Source: CAYLMM01 sp964384825 (GTDB lineage Bacteria > Krumholzibacteriota > Krumholzibacteriia > LZORAL124-64-63). From it: a stretch of DNA of 36,297 bases. Shown here piece by piece: positions 7,825 through 15,864 of this stretch. The DNA lies in contig CAYLMM010000027.1 of the NCBI GenBank assembly GCA_964384825.1, forward strand, positions 1 through 36,297. Direction: 5' to 3'. The position numbers were made by a program, and so were the translations under genes. The notes beneath the pieces are model-generated. The model saw only the letters and a list, made by a program, of their open reading frames with translations. It did no database searches and was not told the DNA's origin. Numbering within the stretch: the first letter of the stretch is position 1; each line of letters opens with the position of its first letter.

Positions 7825-8316
7825 TCAGTCTTCGTCGCCCAGGACGCCGAGACGATCGGCGAGTCTGATCAGCGGCATCCCCACCAGGGCGGTGTAGACG
7901 GCGCCGGGAATCGCGCGCAGGAAGAATGCCCCGACCGGGTCTTCCCCCGCCATGAATCCGCGCCCGATCAGAACGAGCAGTTCGTGGGCCAGGACCGCGA
8001 CGACGACCAGCCCGCCCTCGACCACGGGCATGCCGTAGACGAGGCGGGACCGGATGCGGCCGCAGCCGAATCCCAGCAGCGATTTGACCAGGGCGTGCAG
8101 CCCGAAGAGGGACGGCGTCGAAAGGCCCTGGACGACGCCCAGCACGAAGCCGCCCAGACAGGCGGCCAGGGATCCCTCGGCCAAGGCCAGGATCACGACC
8201 GCGAGAATCGTGAAGTCCGGCGCGATCCCGGCGATCGTGATCGCCGGCGCCACCAGCACCTGCCCGCAGAAGACGAGCGCCGCCAGGATGAACGTCGTGC
8301 GGATGAACCTGCTCAA
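7825..8316 (-). CDS. mreD: Rod shape-determining protein MreD
   Basis: MreD is an inner-membrane scaffold of the rod complex. The 163-residue product is almost wholly hydrophobic with about five membrane segments, starting MSRFIRTTFILAALVFCGQ. Its length, hydrophobicity and position after mreC are typical, and the sequence includes GIAPDFTILAVVILAL, like the family's P-D-L segment. The start is a TTG at 8316 that overlaps the mreC stop as TTGA, with GGGAGGGAG 6-7 nt upstream. A longer reading frame through mreC exists but is out of phase with the real mreC and was not used. Confidence 0.88.
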   Translation of the reverse strand: MSRFIRTTFILAALVFCGQVLVAPAITIAGIAPDFTILAVVILALAEGSLAACLGGFVLGVVQGLSTPSLFGLHALVKSLLGFGCGRIRSRLVYGMPVVEGGLVVVAVLAHELLVLIGRGFMAGEDPVGAFFLRAIPGAVYTALVGMPLIRLADRLGVLGDED

Positions 8317-9179
8317 GGCGCTCCCTCCCCCGCCGCGTCGGATCCAGGCGCGGCGGGCACGAACCAGTCGCCGTCGCCGAAGACCACGAACACGACGTCG
8401 TGGCGGTGGAACGAAGCCAGGGGTTCGACGCGGATCTCCTTGAACAGCTGCTCGGGCGGCGAAGAGACCACCGTCACCACGCCGATCGGAAGTCCGCGCG
8501 GCATGGGCGCTCCGGCCCGTTCGTCGTCGCCGAGTTCGGCCACGCCCGAGGAGATGACCCGGTCGCCGACCGCCACGTCCTCGTCGCGGCCGACCATCAG
8601 CAGATCGAAGTCCCCGGCGCGCGAACGCAGGATCCCCTGCAGTCCGGTGCGCTCCAGTTCGCAGCTGAGCGCGACATCCGGGGCGGTCAGCAGTTCGGCC
8701 CACGCCCGCCGCGGACCCAGCACGTGCCGGATGCGTCCGATGAGCCCGTCGACCGACATCACGGCCTGGTAGGGCCGCCAATCCAAGGGCGCGGAGCTGT
8801 GGATCTGGACCAGCCCGGCATAGGGCGCCGACTTCCTGCGCACGATCTCGCAGGGATGCAGCCTTCCTCCGGCACGCTCGACGAGACCGAGCGCCTCGCG
8901 CAGGCCGTCGCGTTCCCGGCGCAACCGCAGGGGAGCGTCGCGCTCGAGTTCCAGGGCGACGACCGCGGCGGCCAGATCGGCGTTCTCGCCGCGCACGGTC
9001 CCGACATCGGCGATGAAGTTGCGGGTGCGGTAGTAGGGACCGGTCAGGACCTCGCCGAGCTTGTCGGCCAAGGCCACCCGGTCGATTTCCGGCAGCGCGA
9101 GCAAGGTCGCCGAGACGGCGGCGCACAGCAGCAGGACCAGCCATTCCAAGCCGCGGGATTCGGACGCGATTCGGGACAC
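8313..9179 (-). CDS. mreC: Rod shape-determining protein MreC
   Basis: MreC is a bitopic inner-membrane protein whose periplasmic part activates PBP2-RodA. Residues 12-30 form the single membrane anchor. A charged, coiled-coil-like stretch follows (about 60-100), then the beta-rich MreC core with SSAPLDWRPYQAV, GLIGRI, GLQGILRS and VGDRVISSGV, leading to PRGLPIGVV. At 288 residues the length is normal. The start is GTG, 16 nt after the mreB stop, preceded by a run of nine G that must serve as its Shine-Dalgarno sequence. The TGA stop overlaps the TTG start of mreD. Confidence 0.94.
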   Translation of the reverse strand: MSRIASESRGLEWLVLLLCAAVSATLLALPEIDRVALADKLGEVLTGPYYRTRNFIADVGTVRGENADLAAAVVALELERDAPLRLRRERDGLREALGLVERAGGRLHPCEIVRRKSAPYAGLVQIHSSAPLDWRPYQAVMSVDGLIGRIRHVLGPRRAWAELLTAPDVALSCELERTGLQGILRSRAGDFDLLMVGRDEDVAVGDRVISSGVAELGDDERAGAPMPRGLPIGVVTVVSSPPEQLFKEIRVEPLASFHRHDVVFVVFGDGDWFVPAAPGSDAAGEGAP

Positions 9180-9183
9180 GGCG

Positions 9184-9192
9184 CCCCCCCCC
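9184..9192 (-). promoter_or_regulatory. G9 homopolymer acting as the mreC ribosome binding site
   Basis: The 16 nt between mreB and mreC contain nine consecutive G on the minus strand, followed by CGCC and the GTG start. No other purine-rich sequence is available to pair with 16S rRNA. A homopolymer of this length can slip during replication, which would alter spacing without changing either protein. Confidence 0.5.
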
Positions 9193-9195
9193 TGC

Positions 9196-10230
9196 CTAGT
9201 TGCGCGTGCTCTTCATCACCACGGGGCGGAAACGCTCGAATTCGTCGAGGATCTTGCCCGTGCCCAGGACCACGCAGAACAGGGGATCGTCCATCAGGTT
9301 GATCGGCAGATCGGTGTGTTCGCGCAGCAGCTCGGGCAGGCCGCGCAGCTGGGCCCCGCCTCCGGTCAGCACGATGCCCCGGTCCTTGATGTCGGCGGCC
9401 AGCTCCGGCGGCGTCTGCTCGAGAGCCTGCCGCAGCGCGTCGACGATGGCCTGGATGGGCTCCTGCAGGGCCTCGCGGATCTCGAGCGTGGAGATCTTCT
9501 GGATCTTGGGGATGCCCGTGACCTGGTCGAGCCCCTTGATCTCCATCTCCTCCTCCTGCTGCATCTTGAAGGCCGAACCGATGGTCTTCTTGATGTGCTC
9601 GGCGGTCTGGTCGCCGATCAGCAGGTTGTGGTTCTTCTTGATGTAGGTGACGATCGCCTCGTCCATCTCGTCGCCGCCGACGCGGATCGAGGTGTCACAG
9701 ACGATGCCGTTGAGCGCGATCACGGCGATCTCGGTCGTGCCGCCGCCGATGTCGATGATCATGTTGCCGCTCGGCTGGTCGACCGGCAGGCCGACGCCGA
9801 TCGCCGCGGCCACCGGTTCGGCGACCAGGAAGACGTCGCGCGCGCCGGCGTGCTTCGCCGAATCGCGCACCGCCCGCTTCTCGACCTCGGTGATGCCCGA
9901 TGGAACGCAGACGATGATCCGCGGCGCGATGAAGTGCCGCTTCTTCTGCGCCAGGCGGATGAACTCGCGCAGCATGTACTCGGTGACCTCGAAGTCGGCG
10001 ATCACGCCGTCCTTCATCGGACGGATCGCGCTGATCCGTTCGGGAGTCTTGCCCAGCATCGCCTTGGCCTCGCTGCCGACCGCGTAGACCTTGCCGGTGA
10101 CCTTGTCCAGCGCCACGACCGACGGCTGGTTGAGCACGATCCCCTTGCCCTTGATATAGACCAGGGTATTGGCCGTCCCCAGATCGATCGCGATGTCGTT
10201 GGAGAAGAAACCTGAGAAGCGCTTGAACAT
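9196..10230 (-). CDS. mreB: Actin-like rod shape-determining protein MreB
   Basis: MreB forms membrane-bound filaments that organise elongasome movement. The actin-fold nucleotide motifs are present: DLGTANT (16-22), the second phosphate loop DIGGGTTEIAV, GGDEMD and the adenosine-binding GIVLTGGGAQLRGLP. The N terminus MFKRFSGFF looks like the short amphipathic membrane-binding segment. The frame extends upstream to 10320, but the ATG at 10230 gives 344 residues, matching the family. GGAAGG lies 9 nt upstream, and this start avoids overlap with radC, which ends 37 nt before. It is the first gene of the mreBCD-mrdA-rodA set. Confidence 0.97.
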   Translation of the reverse strand: MFKRFSGFFSNDIAIDLGTANTLVYIKGKGIVLNQPSVVALDKVTGKVYAVGSEAKAMLGKTPERISAIRPMKDGVIADFEVTEYMLREFIRLAQKKRHFIAPRIIVCVPSGITEVEKRAVRDSAKHAGARDVFLVAEPVAAAIGVGLPVDQPSGNMIIDIGGGTTEIAVIALNGIVCDTSIRVGGDEMDEAIVTYIKKNHNLLIGDQTAEHIKKTIGSAFKMQQEEEMEIKGLDQVTGIPKIQKISTLEIREALQEPIQAIVDALRQALEQTPPELAADIKDRGIVLTGGGAQLRGLPELLREHTDLPINLMDDPLFCVVLGTGKILDEFERFRPVVMKSTRN

Positions 10231-10267
10231 CCTTGCCACCCTTCCAAGCCGGGACGAGGCTTCCGTC

Positions 10268-11005
10268 TCATCCCCATTCATCGCCGGGCCATCCGTATTC
10301 CCGCAGACTCGTGAATTCACCCTCGCCCACGATGATGTGGTCGAGCAATTCGATCCCCAACAACCGGCCGCAACCCGCGAGGCGGGCCGTCAATTCGATG
10401 TCGTCGCGACTGGGCTGCGCACAGCCGGACGGATGGTTGTGCGCCACCATCAGGGCCGCCGCCCCCTGCGTCACCGCGCCGCGGAAAACCTCGCGGGGAT
10501 GAACGATCGAGGCGTTCAGACAGCCGATCGAAATCGTCTGCACCACGACCACCCGGTGCCGGCTGTCCAACTGCAGGGCCAGGAAATGCTCGCGGTCGCA
10601 ACCGCGGAACTCCTCCCTGAGCAGCGGGACCACATCCTGCGGGCCGCGAATGCCCTGCCCGGCCGGGGACTTCACCGCCCGGGCGCGGGCGCCCAGTTCC
10701 AGGGCCGCCGCCAATCGCGCCGCCCGCGATGGTCCGCAGCCCCGCTCCCGGCAGAGAAGCCCGGGAGAAACCGAAGCCAGCGCAGACAATGAACCGTGCC
10801 GTTCGAGGATCTCGGCCGCCGCGACCGTCGCCGGAACGCCGCCGCCGGGCCCCAGGACCAAAGCAAGAATCTCGCCAGGGGACAGCATCTTGGGGCCGTA
10901 GCGCAGCAGACGCTGACGCATCCCGCCGTCCCGTGCGGCCCCCTGCTCGCCCCGCGGGCGCTTCCCCGGATGCGCCGCTGACCGTATCTCTTTTATTTTG
11001 AACAA
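10268..11005 (-). CDS. radC: RadC/UPF0758 family JAB-domain protein
   Basis: RadC proteins combine an N-terminal helix-hairpin-helix-like region with a C-terminal JAB/MPN metalloprotease-like domain. The name reflects an old, mistaken link to DNA repair, and the function is unsettled. The JAMM metal site is intact: H189-N-H191-PSG, then PS and Asp202, with a candidate glutamate upstream in the domain. RQRLLRYGPKMLSPGEILAL at 30-49 is the usual family start. The listed start is TTG at 11005 with a weak ribosome site; ATG at 10921 would remove 28 residues and still keep the core. radC just upstream of mreB is a recurring arrangement in many bacteria. Confidence 0.9.
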   Translation of the reverse strand: MFKIKEIRSAAHPGKRPRGEQGAARDGGMRQRLLRYGPKMLSPGEILALVLGPGGGVPATVAAAEILERHGSLSALASVSPGLLCRERGCGPSRAARLAAALELGARARAVKSPAGQGIRGPQDVVPLLREEFRGCDREHFLALQLDSRHRVVVVQTISIGCLNASIVHPREVFRGAVTQGAAALMVAHNHPSGCAQPSRDDIELTARLAGCGRLLGIELLDHIIVGEGEFTSLREYGWPGDEWG

Positions 11006-11031
11006 ACTACCAGCCAGCGGGAGGCTGCGAA

Positions 11032-11060
11032 AACGTAACAGACGACCCGGACCTGGGCAA
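11032..11060 (-). promoter_or_regulatory. Possible promoter for the radC-mre operon
   Basis: On the minus strand TTGCCC (11060-11055), a 17-nt spacer and TACGTT (11037-11032) precede radC. The boxes match 4/6 and 3/6, so support rests mainly on spacing and on its place in a divergent intergenic region. Confidence 0.3.
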
Positions 11061-11095
11061 CCCTTTTTCTGGCCCGATCCGATCCGCCTTTTCCC

Positions 11096-11124
11096 TTGTC
11101 GGCGGGCCCGCCCCGCCCTATTCT
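11096..11124 (+). promoter_or_regulatory. Possible promoter for lysC
   Basis: TTGTCG (11096-11101), a 17-nt spacer and TATTCT (11119-11124) lie about 40 nt before the lysC start. Each box matches 4 of 6. The spacer is very GC-rich (GCGGGCCCGCCCCGCCC). Confidence 0.35.
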
Positions 11125-11165
11125 TCGCACGACGCGCCGGAAGCCGTCATGCGGAAGGAGCCGAC

Positions 11166-12422
11166 TTGTCCGACCAACGCGACCGCAGCGCAGAAAATCC
11201 CATTCTGGTCCGCAAGTACGGCGGCTCGTCCCTGGCCTCGGTCGACCGCATCCGCGCCGTGGCCGCCGATCTGGTGGCCAAGAACCGCGAAGGCTACCGT
11301 CTCGCGGTGGTGGTCAGCGCCATGGGCCGGACCACCGACGAACTCCAGCACCTCGCCGAACAGATCGCTCCCCGCCCTCCCCGTCGCGAACTGGACATGC
11401 TCCTGTCGGTGGGCGAACGCATCACGATGTCCCTGCTCTCGATGGCGCTGCAGTCCCAGGGCTGCTCGGCCATCTCGTTCACCGGCTCCCAGTGCGGCAT
11501 CATCACCGACACCAGCCACACCGACGCCCGCGTGATCGAGGTCCGCGCCGACCGCGTGCGCGAATCCCTGGCCGATGGCCACGTGGTGATCGTGGCCGGA
11601 TTCCAGGGCGTCAGCCGCGAGCGCGAGATCACGACCCTCGGCCGCGGCGGCAGCGACACTACGGCGGTCGCCCTGGCCGCCGCTCTCGGCGCCGAGCGCT
11701 GCGAAATCCTCAAGGACGTCGACGGGGTCTTCACGGCCGATCCGCATCTGGTCGCCGTCGCGAAACGCCATCCTCGACTCGGCTACCGGCAGATGGAGGA
11801 GATCGCCGAGGCGGGCTGCGGCGTCGTCCACCAGCGGGCCGTCGCCTTCGCCCGCAAGCACGACGTCGAGCTCTACGTCGGTTCCAGTTTCCACCGGTCG
11901 CCCGGCACCGTCGTGGGCCCGGCTCCCGACGCGTCCGCCGACGCGGCCGACACGGCTCCGCGCTGGCGTCCGCTCTCGCTTGTGGTCCACGAGAACATGG
12001 CCCTGCTCGAATTCTCGCGGTTCGATCCGGATGCCGATCCGGCGTTGCGGACCGGGTTGGCGGCCGGAAGCGCCGCCGCCGCGCCGCTGATCGAATGGTG
12101 CACCGAAGGACCCGACGGATTCCTCTGGGGCCTGGTCGCCGCACCCGAATCCGTCGCCGACCTGCACGATCTGGTTGCGCCCCGCGCCGAAGCCGGCGAA
12201 GGACGCTGCCGCTTCCGCAGCGGCCTGACCTGCCTGAGCATCGCCGGCGATCCGCCGCGCAGCTGGCTCGAGGCCGACGGCGAGATCGCCGCCATCTTCA
12301 GCGACCGTGAATTCGCCGGCTGGGAAATCCGGACCTCCGGCTCGGCCCTCCACCTGCTCGCCCCGCCGGACGTCGCTGCCCGGATGATCCCCCTGCTGCA
12401 CGCACGCTTCTGGGAAGACTGA
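11166..12422 (+). CDS. lysC: Aspartate kinase
   Basis: This enzyme phosphorylates aspartate with ATP, the first step toward lysine, threonine, methionine and diaminopimelate. The kinase motif is RKYGGSS (16-22), a variant of KFGGTS. Further on are VSAMGRTTDEL, LSVGERI, the SFTGSQ segment, and TTLGRGGSDTTAVALAAAL followed by CEILKDVDGVFTADP. The C-terminal 150 residues hold the regulatory region. The last part (CLSIAG... to LHARFW) resembles a second ACT domain, while the first ACT repeat is poorly conserved, so feedback control cannot be predicted. The TTG at 11166 is chosen because AAGGAG lies 5 nt upstream; the longer frame to 10998 lacks such a site. This gives 418 residues. It stands alone, divergent from radC and convergent with the next gene. 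Confidence 0.92.
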   Translation: MSDQRDRSAENPILVRKYGGSSLASVDRIRAVAADLVAKNREGYRLAVVVSAMGRTTDELQHLAEQIAPRPPRRELDMLLSVGERITMSLLSMALQSQGCSAISFTGSQCGIITDTSHTDARVIEVRADRVRESLADGHVVIVAGFQGVSREREITTLGRGGSDTTAVALAAALGAERCEILKDVDGVFTADPHLVAVAKRHPRLGYRQMEEIAEAGCGVVHQRAVAFARKHDVELYVGSSFHRSPGTVVGPAPDASADAADTAPRWRPLSLVVHENMALLEFSRFDPDADPALRTGLAAGSAAAAPLIEWCTEGPDGFLWGLVAAPESVADLHDLVAPRAEAGEGRCRFRSGLTCLSIAGDPPRSWLEADGEIAAIFSDREFAGWEIRTSGSALHLLAPPDVAARMIPLLHARFWED

Positions 12423-12595
12423 ATCCCGAACGGCAATTCCCGGGCCCGCCCCGCCGCCGGACGCTCAACGGCGGCCGTGAGCACGAAATGCGGGCGCCGC
12501 ATGCGGGCGCACGCGTCCGCGGCGGCCGCGCACCCCGCCGCGCAGGCGCCGCCGGTGTCGCCGCGGAACGACATCCGGGCCGCCCCGCGTCCCCG
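12423..12595. other. Convergent intergenic region between lysC and a beta-barrel gene
   Basis: This GC-rich spacer holds no gene I can support. GCCGCCG (12453-12459) and CGGCGGC (12469-12475) can form a 7-bp stem with a 9-nt loop just past lysC, and ATGCGG/CCGCAT near 12488-12502 gives a 6-bp stem. Neither is followed by a T tract on either strand. Confidence 0.4.
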
Positions 12596-13822
12596 TCAGA
12601 AGCAGTAGCCCAGGGTGATCCGGGTGAAGTTGGCGTCCTCCTCGCGACCGCCCCCGGTCAGGAAGCTGCCCAGCGCGAAGGGCGCGTCGTCGTTGAAGAC
12701 GAGATCGGCGTCGAAATCCCCCAGATGGAGTCCGAGACCGATCGTGAGGTCGAAAACGGTGTCGGCATCGTGCTGAAACGCCTCGAAATCGCTGTCGACG
12801 GTGTTGCGCAGGGCGTCGCGCACCTTCTGGTCGTAGGTGATCTGCCGGACTCCCGCCCGCACCGACAGCCAGGACCGGGGCCGCGTCTCCAGACCGATGC
12901 GCAGCTCATGCAGCGTGATGTCTTCGCTGCGGCTGCGCAGCGTGGTCGCGTCGCGGCGCGGCGATCCGACATCCAGTTCGCGATCGGTCCAGGCCGCCGA
13001 AACCACGAGCATCACGTCGGGGTCCGGGAAGATGTTCAGCCCCAGGCCGGCGGTGGTCGACTGCCGGTCCAGATCGTAGGCGTCGTCGTCGGTCTCTCCG
13101 AAGAGCCCGAACTCGGCGTGCGTCTCGCGGCCGTGGGAGATCGCCGGCACCAGCACGACGCGCTCGGAAAGGGCGCGGAAGCAGCGCAGGCGCAGGCCGA
13201 AGGTGTCGGCCGAGAAGTCCTCGTCCGCCAGGATCTCGTTGTTCCGCACGAAGCGGCGCTCGTTCCAGGTGAGGTCGCCGGCCAGATCCAGATAGAACTC
13301 GTCGTCCAGATCGACGCGCAGACCGGCTCCCAGGGTGATGTCCTCCCGTTCGCGGCTGTAGGGGAACCAGCCGTCGAGAGCCAGCTCCTCCAGATCGCTG
13401 CGGTAGCGGACGGCGGCTCCGGCCTGGATCCCGCCCCACGATCTGCCCCAGGCGAAACGCATCAGCGGCCGCGAGGGATCGTCCTGGTCGTCGCCGTGGA
13501 GATAGGCCGCCGCAACGCCCCAACGCCGGTCACTATCGAGGCCGAAATGCGCGCCCCCGCCCTGCTGGCGGGCATTGCGCGTATCGCCGGGGTCCTCGAC
13601 GTAGTCGCCGAGCTCCAGCAGGACCAGGTCGGGATACGAGGCGAGCGATCCGTACCAGAGCAGCACGTTGTCGGCGTCCTCGAGGAAATCCCCCGCCCCG
13701 CCCATCGAAAGGACGCGGGAACTCGAAGCCGCGGCGTCGGACGCCAGGGCGACGACCGCCACGAACACGATCAACAGGATCCAGGGACTGCGGACGGCGG
13801 TGTTCCGGGCACGCGATGGCAT
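12596..13822 (-). CDS. Predicted outer-membrane beta-barrel protein
   Basis: I do not recognise a named family. The 408-residue product has a signal peptide (hydrophobic core ILLIVFVAVVALA, cleavage near AAAS), then SSRVLSMGGAGDFLEDADNV. That segment resembles the start of PorV/FadL-like barrels, which carry MGGAG followed by a D-N motif. The rest alternates polar and hydrophobic residues as expected of transmembrane strands, with many charged turns, and ends in phenylalanine (TLGYCF), typical of a BAM-dependent C-terminal strand. The ATG at 13822 is preferred over 13852 because GGAGG lies 5 nt upstream. It is the last gene of the tolC operon, 61 nt after the GWxTD gene, and might be an outer-membrane partner of that system. 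Confidence 0.7.
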   Translation of the reverse strand: MPSRARNTAVRSPWILLIVFVAVVALASDAAASSSRVLSMGGAGDFLEDADNVLLWYGSLASYPDLVLLELGDYVEDPGDTRNARQQGGGAHFGLDSDRRWGVAAAYLHGDDQDDPSRPLMRFAWGRSWGGIQAGAAVRYRSDLEELALDGWFPYSREREDITLGAGLRVDLDDEFYLDLAGDLTWNERRFVRNNEILADEDFSADTFGLRLRCFRALSERVVLVPAISHGRETHAEFGLFGETDDDAYDLDRQSTTAGLGLNIFPDPDVMLVVSAAWTDRELDVGSPRRDATTLRSRSEDITLHELRIGLETRPRSWLSVRAGVRQITYDQKVRDALRNTVDSDFEAFQHDADTVFDLTIGLGLHLGDFDADLVFNDDAPFALGSFLTGGGREEDANFTRITLGYCF

Positions 13823-13883
13823 GTCATCCTCCAGGTAAGACCGAATCGGCATCCGTCCATGAAACGACGCGCGGCCCGCCGCG

Positions 13884-15185
13884 TCAATACGATTGACGGG
13901 AATGCAGCCGGAATTCGCCGAGTCCGTTGGCGTCGTAGAACAGGAAGGCCAAGCCCCGGCCCTGGTAGTACCAGACCTCCCAGGCCGCCGAGAAGGAATA
14001 CTCGTCTCCCCTCGATTCGATCCGGTCGGGGGGGCCGTAGAGGATGTAGACCCTTCCGCGATCGGTCTCGGCTCCCCGTCCGAAACGACCGAAACGACGA
14101 TCCGCGGCCACGACGCGCAGCAGATGCTCCCGCCGGCCGGGACCCTCGAATCCGGGCGCCGTCTCGATCCCGGTCCACACGCTGTCCCACGCAGCGATCC
14201 TCAGGAGCGCCGGAACGCTCGCGAGACGATCGCGGCCCTCGCCGTCGACCAGAAGCTCCAGCCAGCCGACGTGCTGATCCCAGGCGTCGTCGTCGCGCCA
14301 AGGCAACGCGAGATTCAGGAATTCCCGCTGCGGCGTCAGAGCCAGGGAATGCTCCGGTCCGCCCTCGCCTCCGATCAGCAGCAGATCCAGGCGGGACCGC
14401 CCGAAGGGGAGATCGGCGGCGGCCAGCGCCACCGTCCGGGAATACCGTCCGTCGCCGTCGGGCTCGTCGGGCAGATCGATGCCCGAGACCAGCCGCTGCG
14501 CTTCGCCGCGATCGTCGCCGATCCTGACCTCGAGCCGGGTCGGCATGGATTCCGCGTCCGGACGGCGCCCCAGGGTGACCAGGGCGATCAACGAATCCAA
14601 CCCCGCCCCCAGCTGGAGTTCGGCAGCATGGTCGGCGGGCAGGTTCCAGTTCAGATCGGCGAAGAACCAGGGCAGGGCGGCGCCCTGGCGGGGGTCGAGG
14701 TCGAGACGGCCGCGCCAGGTGCGTTCGGTGCCCTTGACGCTGGCCGCCAGTTCCAGAACGACCGGGCGGTCGCCCCGCACCAGCACCGGCACCTCGCAGC
14801 GCGCCGTGGTCTCGGACCGGGTGACGTCGTAGGTCGAAGCCGTGACGAACGTCTCGGCCACGCCCCCGCCGACGCGGTCGGAACCGCGCTTGGCCACGAC
14901 CACGACCCGCAGCCCGGAGCGCCAACCGTCGTCCCGGCGTTCGAAGACCAGGGCGCGGTAGGGAGCCTCGACACGCACCACGGGCGTGGCGGCGCCGGTC
15001 GAATCGATCTGCGTGGCGATCGTGAACCGGACGGTGCTCGAATAGGGAACGCGGGCTCCGAGGGCGGAACCCGCGATCAGCAGCAGGACCCAGGCCAGGG
15101 CCAGCGCGGGCAACCGCGCGCCGCGCCGGAAGGCAAGGCGCGGGTCAGACGGAAACGCCTTCCCAGACCGGGCGGTTGGGCTCAT
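13884..15185 (-). CDS. GWxTD domain-containing secreted protein
   Basis: GWxTD-domain proteins are predicted secreted or periplasmic proteins of FCB and related phyla; their function is unknown. The 433-residue product has a signal peptide (core LALAWVLLLIAGSALGA) and a long beta-rich middle. Its C-terminal module carries DRGRVYILYGPPDRI at 375-389 followed by WEVWYYQ and a terminal FYDANGLGEFRL, the core of this family. The fuller F-W-DPxPxT-NE segment seen in the relative at 20133-21764 is not preserved here, so this copy is divergent. The ATG at 15185 is chosen because AAAGGTGG lies about 6 nt upstream. It overlaps the ATPase gene by 41 nt, implying translational coupling. A 17-nt palindrome, CGTCAAT-ACG-ATTGACG, spans its stop codon. 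Confidence 0.78.
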   Translation of the reverse strand: MSPTARSGKAFPSDPRLAFRRGARLPALALAWVLLLIAGSALGARVPYSSTVRFTIATQIDSTGAATPVVRVEAPYRALVFERRDDGWRSGLRVVVVAKRGSDRVGGGVAETFVTASTYDVTRSETTARCEVPVLVRGDRPVVLELAASVKGTERTWRGRLDLDPRQGAALPWFFADLNWNLPADHAAELQLGAGLDSLIALVTLGRRPDAESMPTRLEVRIGDDRGEAQRLVSGIDLPDEPDGDGRYSRTVALAAADLPFGRSRLDLLLIGGEGGPEHSLALTPQREFLNLALPWRDDDAWDQHVGWLELLVDGEGRDRLASVPALLRIAAWDSVWTGIETAPGFEGPGRREHLLRVVAADRRFGRFGRGAETDRGRVYILYGPPDRIESRGDEYSFSAAWEVWYYQGRGLAFLFYDANGLGEFRLHSRQSY

Positions 15186-15864
15186 CGCTGGCCACCTTTC
15201 CATCGATCAGCCGCACGATGCGGCGCGTATGAGCCGCGATGTCCTCCTCGTGCGTCACCACCACGATGGTGTTTCCGGCACGATGCAGATCATCGAGCAG
15301 AGCCATGATCTCCGCGCTGGTCGTGGTATCGAGATTCCCGGTCGGCTCGTCGGCGAGCAGCAGCGACGGACGCCCCACCAGGGCCCGGGCTATGGCGACG
15401 CGCTGGCGCTGGCCGCCGCTCATCTCGCCGGGCTTGTGCGCGGCCCGGTCGCTCAATCCCACGGCCTCCAGGGACTCGTCCACCCGTCGGCGCCGCTCGC
15501 CGGCGCCGACGCCGCCGTAGATCAGCGGCAATTCGACGTTCTGGAAGGCCGAGGAACGGGGCAGCAGGTTGAAGGTCTGGAAGACGAAGCCGATCTCGCG
15601 GTTGCGGATCGAAGCCAGTTCGTCGTCGCCCAGGCCGGCGACCGCGACCTCGTTGAGCAGGTACTCCCCGCCGGTCGGAGTGTCGAGGCAGCCGATCAGG
15701 TTCATCAGCGTGGACTTCCCAGAACCGCTCGGCCCCATGATCGCGACGTACTCCCCGCGCGAGATCCGCAGATCGACGCCGCGGACGGCGTGGACCTCGA
15801 CCGATCCCACGCGGTAGGTGCGTTCGAGTCCCCGGATATCGATCAGGATGCGGTCCGGAGTCAT
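15145..15864 (-). CDS. ABC transporter ATP-binding protein, LolD/MacB type
   Basis: This 239-residue ATPase has a complete nucleotide-binding domain: Walker A GPSGSGKST (44-52), Q-loop Gln96, signature MSGGQRQR (148-155), Walker B LLLADE (168-173) with the following PTGNLD, and switch His205. The PTGNLD and FNLLP motifs place it in the LolD/MacB/FtsE-like subfamily, whose members work with FtsX-fold permeases in lipoprotein release, macrolide/peptide efflux or cell-wall signalling. No such permease or adaptor gene is in the window. The ATG shares one base with the tolC stop (TGATG), and the gene overlaps the GWxTD gene downstream. The role is probably to energise a TolC-linked or envelope process whose permease is elsewhere. 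Confidence 0.92.
   Translation of the reverse strand: MTPDRILIDIRGLERTYRVGSVEVHAVRGVDLRISRGEYVAIMGPSGSGKSTLMNLIGCLDTPTGGEYLLNEVAVAGLGDDELASIRNREIGFVFQTFNLLPRSSAFQNVELPLIYGGVGAGERRRRVDESLEAVGLSDRAAHKPGEMSGGQRQRVAIARALVGRPSLLLADEPTGNLDTTTSAEIMALLDDLHRAGNTIVVVTHEEDIAAHTRRIVRLIDGKVASDEPNRPVWEGVSV

Noticed and set aside
6118..8772. Open frame of about 880 codons opposite mrdA, mreD and mreC
   Set aside because: Antisense to three certain genes; Arg/His/Gln-rich composition typical of shadow frames.
10998..11165. N-terminal extension of lysC
   Set aside because: It spans the divergent promoter region; the TTG at 11166 has AAGGAG at 5 nt and fits the family start.
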